From Candidatus Latescibacterota bacterium (GTDB lineage: Bacteria > JAAXHH01), in assembly GCA_022822725.1 (NCBI GenBank), contig JAJEAN010000007.1, forward strand, positions 1,623,045 through 1,687,044: a DNA stretch of 64,000 bases, written 5' to 3'. Under the pieces are notes generated by a model that saw only the letters and a program-made list of their open reading frames with translations, was not told where the DNA came from and made no database searches. Positions 63,178 through 64,000 of this stretch are shown here, in pieces (the stretch's first letter is position 1; the number at the start of each line of letters is the position of its first letter). The position numbers and the translations under genes were made by a program.

Positions 63178-64000
63178 CTACTCTCCTCGTGACCCATCCA
63201 GAGTATCGCCTGATTCGATCGACGGTGATGGATTCTCCAGAGTTTCAGTTTCATTCTCGGATACTGCTTTCTCCTGTTCCGTATCAGTAGAATCGGATAC
63301 CGATCCTCCCACCTGCAGGTAACCTCGTACGGTTTGCCAGTCTATACCTGACCGGTTAACTAGCCAATATCCAGCTAAAGCGAGAGCAACTATGGCACCA
63401 CTCATCGTCAGCCACTTCACCTTTCCGATTCTAGTTGAAATCTTTGGAGACCCCGATGTACCGGTATCTAGAGTAAAGAGCAACACAGTAGTATTGTCTT
63501 GTCTCGGGTTTCTGGCATCCTCGACAGCCTTGATTAAGGTGTCAGCAACATCAGCTCGAGGATTACCTTTATTTCGTTCAAGCGTCTCGGCAATCACTTC
63601 TTCATCCAGTGTAAAAAGGCCATCACTCCCCAACATCACACAATCGCTTTTCTGTAAAGCAACCGGTTGAGATGAGACATCCACCATGGGTATTTCGTCA
63701 CCAACTATAGCTGATCGCAATGCGTGACGTTTTGGATCTGTTGAAGCTTCCTGTGCAGTCATACGACCTTCGTCAACCAGGATAGAAAGTGCCGGGGCCA
63801 TGGAATGATCCGCATTTAGGCGTATAAGTTCACCATTTCGAAACAACCACAGCGGAGAATCGCCTACGCTGATCCAGTCCATTCCCTTCTGGGAAACAAC
63901 AGCAGCTACAACTGTGGATCCCATACCCTCTAGTGCGGGATCTTCTTCGATAGATTTGGCTATAGCTTCATTGGCGGCATATAGACAGGACCTTAAACGA
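63178..64000 (-). CDS. PP2C-family protein phosphatase, partial
   Basis: The frame stays open to the right edge, so the N-terminus is outside the window. Visible motifs are EGMGSTVVAAVV, SVGDSPLWLFRNGELIRLNA with the metal-binding Asp, LGSDGLFTLDEEV (second Asp) and DNTTVLLFTL. A C-terminal membrane span (WLTMSGAIVALALAGYWLV) and an acidic tail follow. PP2C enzymes remove phosphates added by Hanks-type kinases; the kinase gene follows, so the two are a matched pair. The third partner that often accompanies such pairs is beyond the edge. Confidence 0.9.
   Translation of the reverse strand, partial: RLRSCLYAANEAIAKSIEEDPALEGMGSTVVAAVVSQKGMDWISVGDSPLWLFRNGELIRLNADHSMAPALSILVDEGRMTAQEASTDPKRHALRSAIVGDEIPMVDVSSQPVALQKSDCVMLGSDGLFTLDEEVIAETLERNKGNPRADVADTLIKAVEDARNPRQDNTTVLLFTLDTGTSGSPKISTRIGKVKWLTMSGAIVALALAGYWLVNRSGIDWQTVRGYLQVGGSVSDSTDTEQEKAVSENETETLENPSPSIESGDTLDGSRGE

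Larger units (their letters stand above)
59817..64000. other. Low-GC island at the right edge
   Basis: From about 59830 to the end the sequence is visibly AT-rich, while the left 59.8 kb is strongly GC-rich except for short intergenic patches. The switch lies within the 45-base gap after purK. The three genes here (M48 protease, kinase, phosphatase) share this composition. No integrase, tRNA or direct repeat marks the boundary inside the window, so the left junction is seen but no mobility gene is. Confidence 0.7.

Overview
The window reads as chromosomal DNA of a GC-rich, free-living, Gram-negative-type bacterium. Signs of an outer membrane are a TonB/ExbB/ExbD energy-transduction set, several lipoproteins with clear lipoboxes, and a lipid (Mla-type) ABC permease. 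The gene mix (phytanoyl-CoA dioxygenase, sulfatase, three Gfo/Idh/MocA proteins, a TIM-barrel sugar isomerase, PIG-L deacetylase, Rieske oxygenase, membrane pyrophosphatase, bacillithiol-type redox proteins) resembles uncultured FCB-group lineages such as Latescibacterota. That placement is an impression from gene content, not a phylogeny. GTG and TTG starts are common.

Layout. 1-15 kb is entirely minus strand: a partial Mla-type permease, a K+-dependent membrane pyrophosphatase (hppA), a PstS-like lipoprotein/TPR/ExbB/ExbD/ExbD/TonB cluster, methylmalonyl-CoA mutase large subunit with its epimerase, an HD hydrolase, and a secreted PIG-L/CBM protein. 15-18.6 kb holds a 2-hydroxyacid dehydrogenase, two perfect DnaA-box sequences beside an AT-rich stretch, a MarR regulator and two tiny membrane proteins. 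18.6-26.4 kb is mostly minus: tRNA-Glu(CTC), tRNA-Gln(CTG), dGTPase, sulfatase, a repeat-rich lipoprotein, phytanoyl-CoA dioxygenase, an aminotransferase, a PC4-like DNA-binding protein (plus strand), and an unusual histidine-phosphatase/3-methyladenine-glycosylase fusion. 26.6-30.9 kb is a complete polyamine-type ABC importer in the order A-D-B-C. 30.9-36.8 kb (minus) holds a Rieske oxygenase, a double M16 peptidase, a Gfo/Idh/MocA protein and a beta-propeller protein. 37-42.5 kb (plus) holds an ArsR/ArsI organoarsenical pair, a trans-sulfuration enzyme, a Gfo/Idh/MocA plus isomerase pair and a bacilliredoxin; 42.5-45.4 kb (minus) holds QueF, an unknown protein and inositol-3-phosphate synthase. 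45.6-59.8 kb is almost all plus: LysR, an MFS-HEAT fusion, a Gfo/Idh-like protein with two fold-III D-amino-acid enzymes, enoyl-CoA hydratase, ABC-F, YpdA, purE and purK. From about 59.8 kb the base composition drops sharply, over an M48 protease, a Ser/Thr kinase and a PP2C phosphatase that runs off the right end.

The most distinctive features are these. (1) Short tandem repeats are frequent, and several copy the end of a gene together with its stop codon (hppA, Rieske oxygenase, trans-sulfuration enzyme, sugar isomerase, bacilliredoxin). (2) A phosphatase and a DNA-repair glycosylase with intact zinc-site residues are fused in one polypeptide. (3) A low-GC signalling island with kinase, phosphatase and membrane protease sits at the right edge. 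(4) A possible replication-origin-like patch lies near 16.1 kb. (5) Small coiled-coil/transmembrane proteins occur around 11-18 kb. YpdA and the BrxA/B bacilliredoxin together suggest bacillithiol is the low-molecular-weight thiol.
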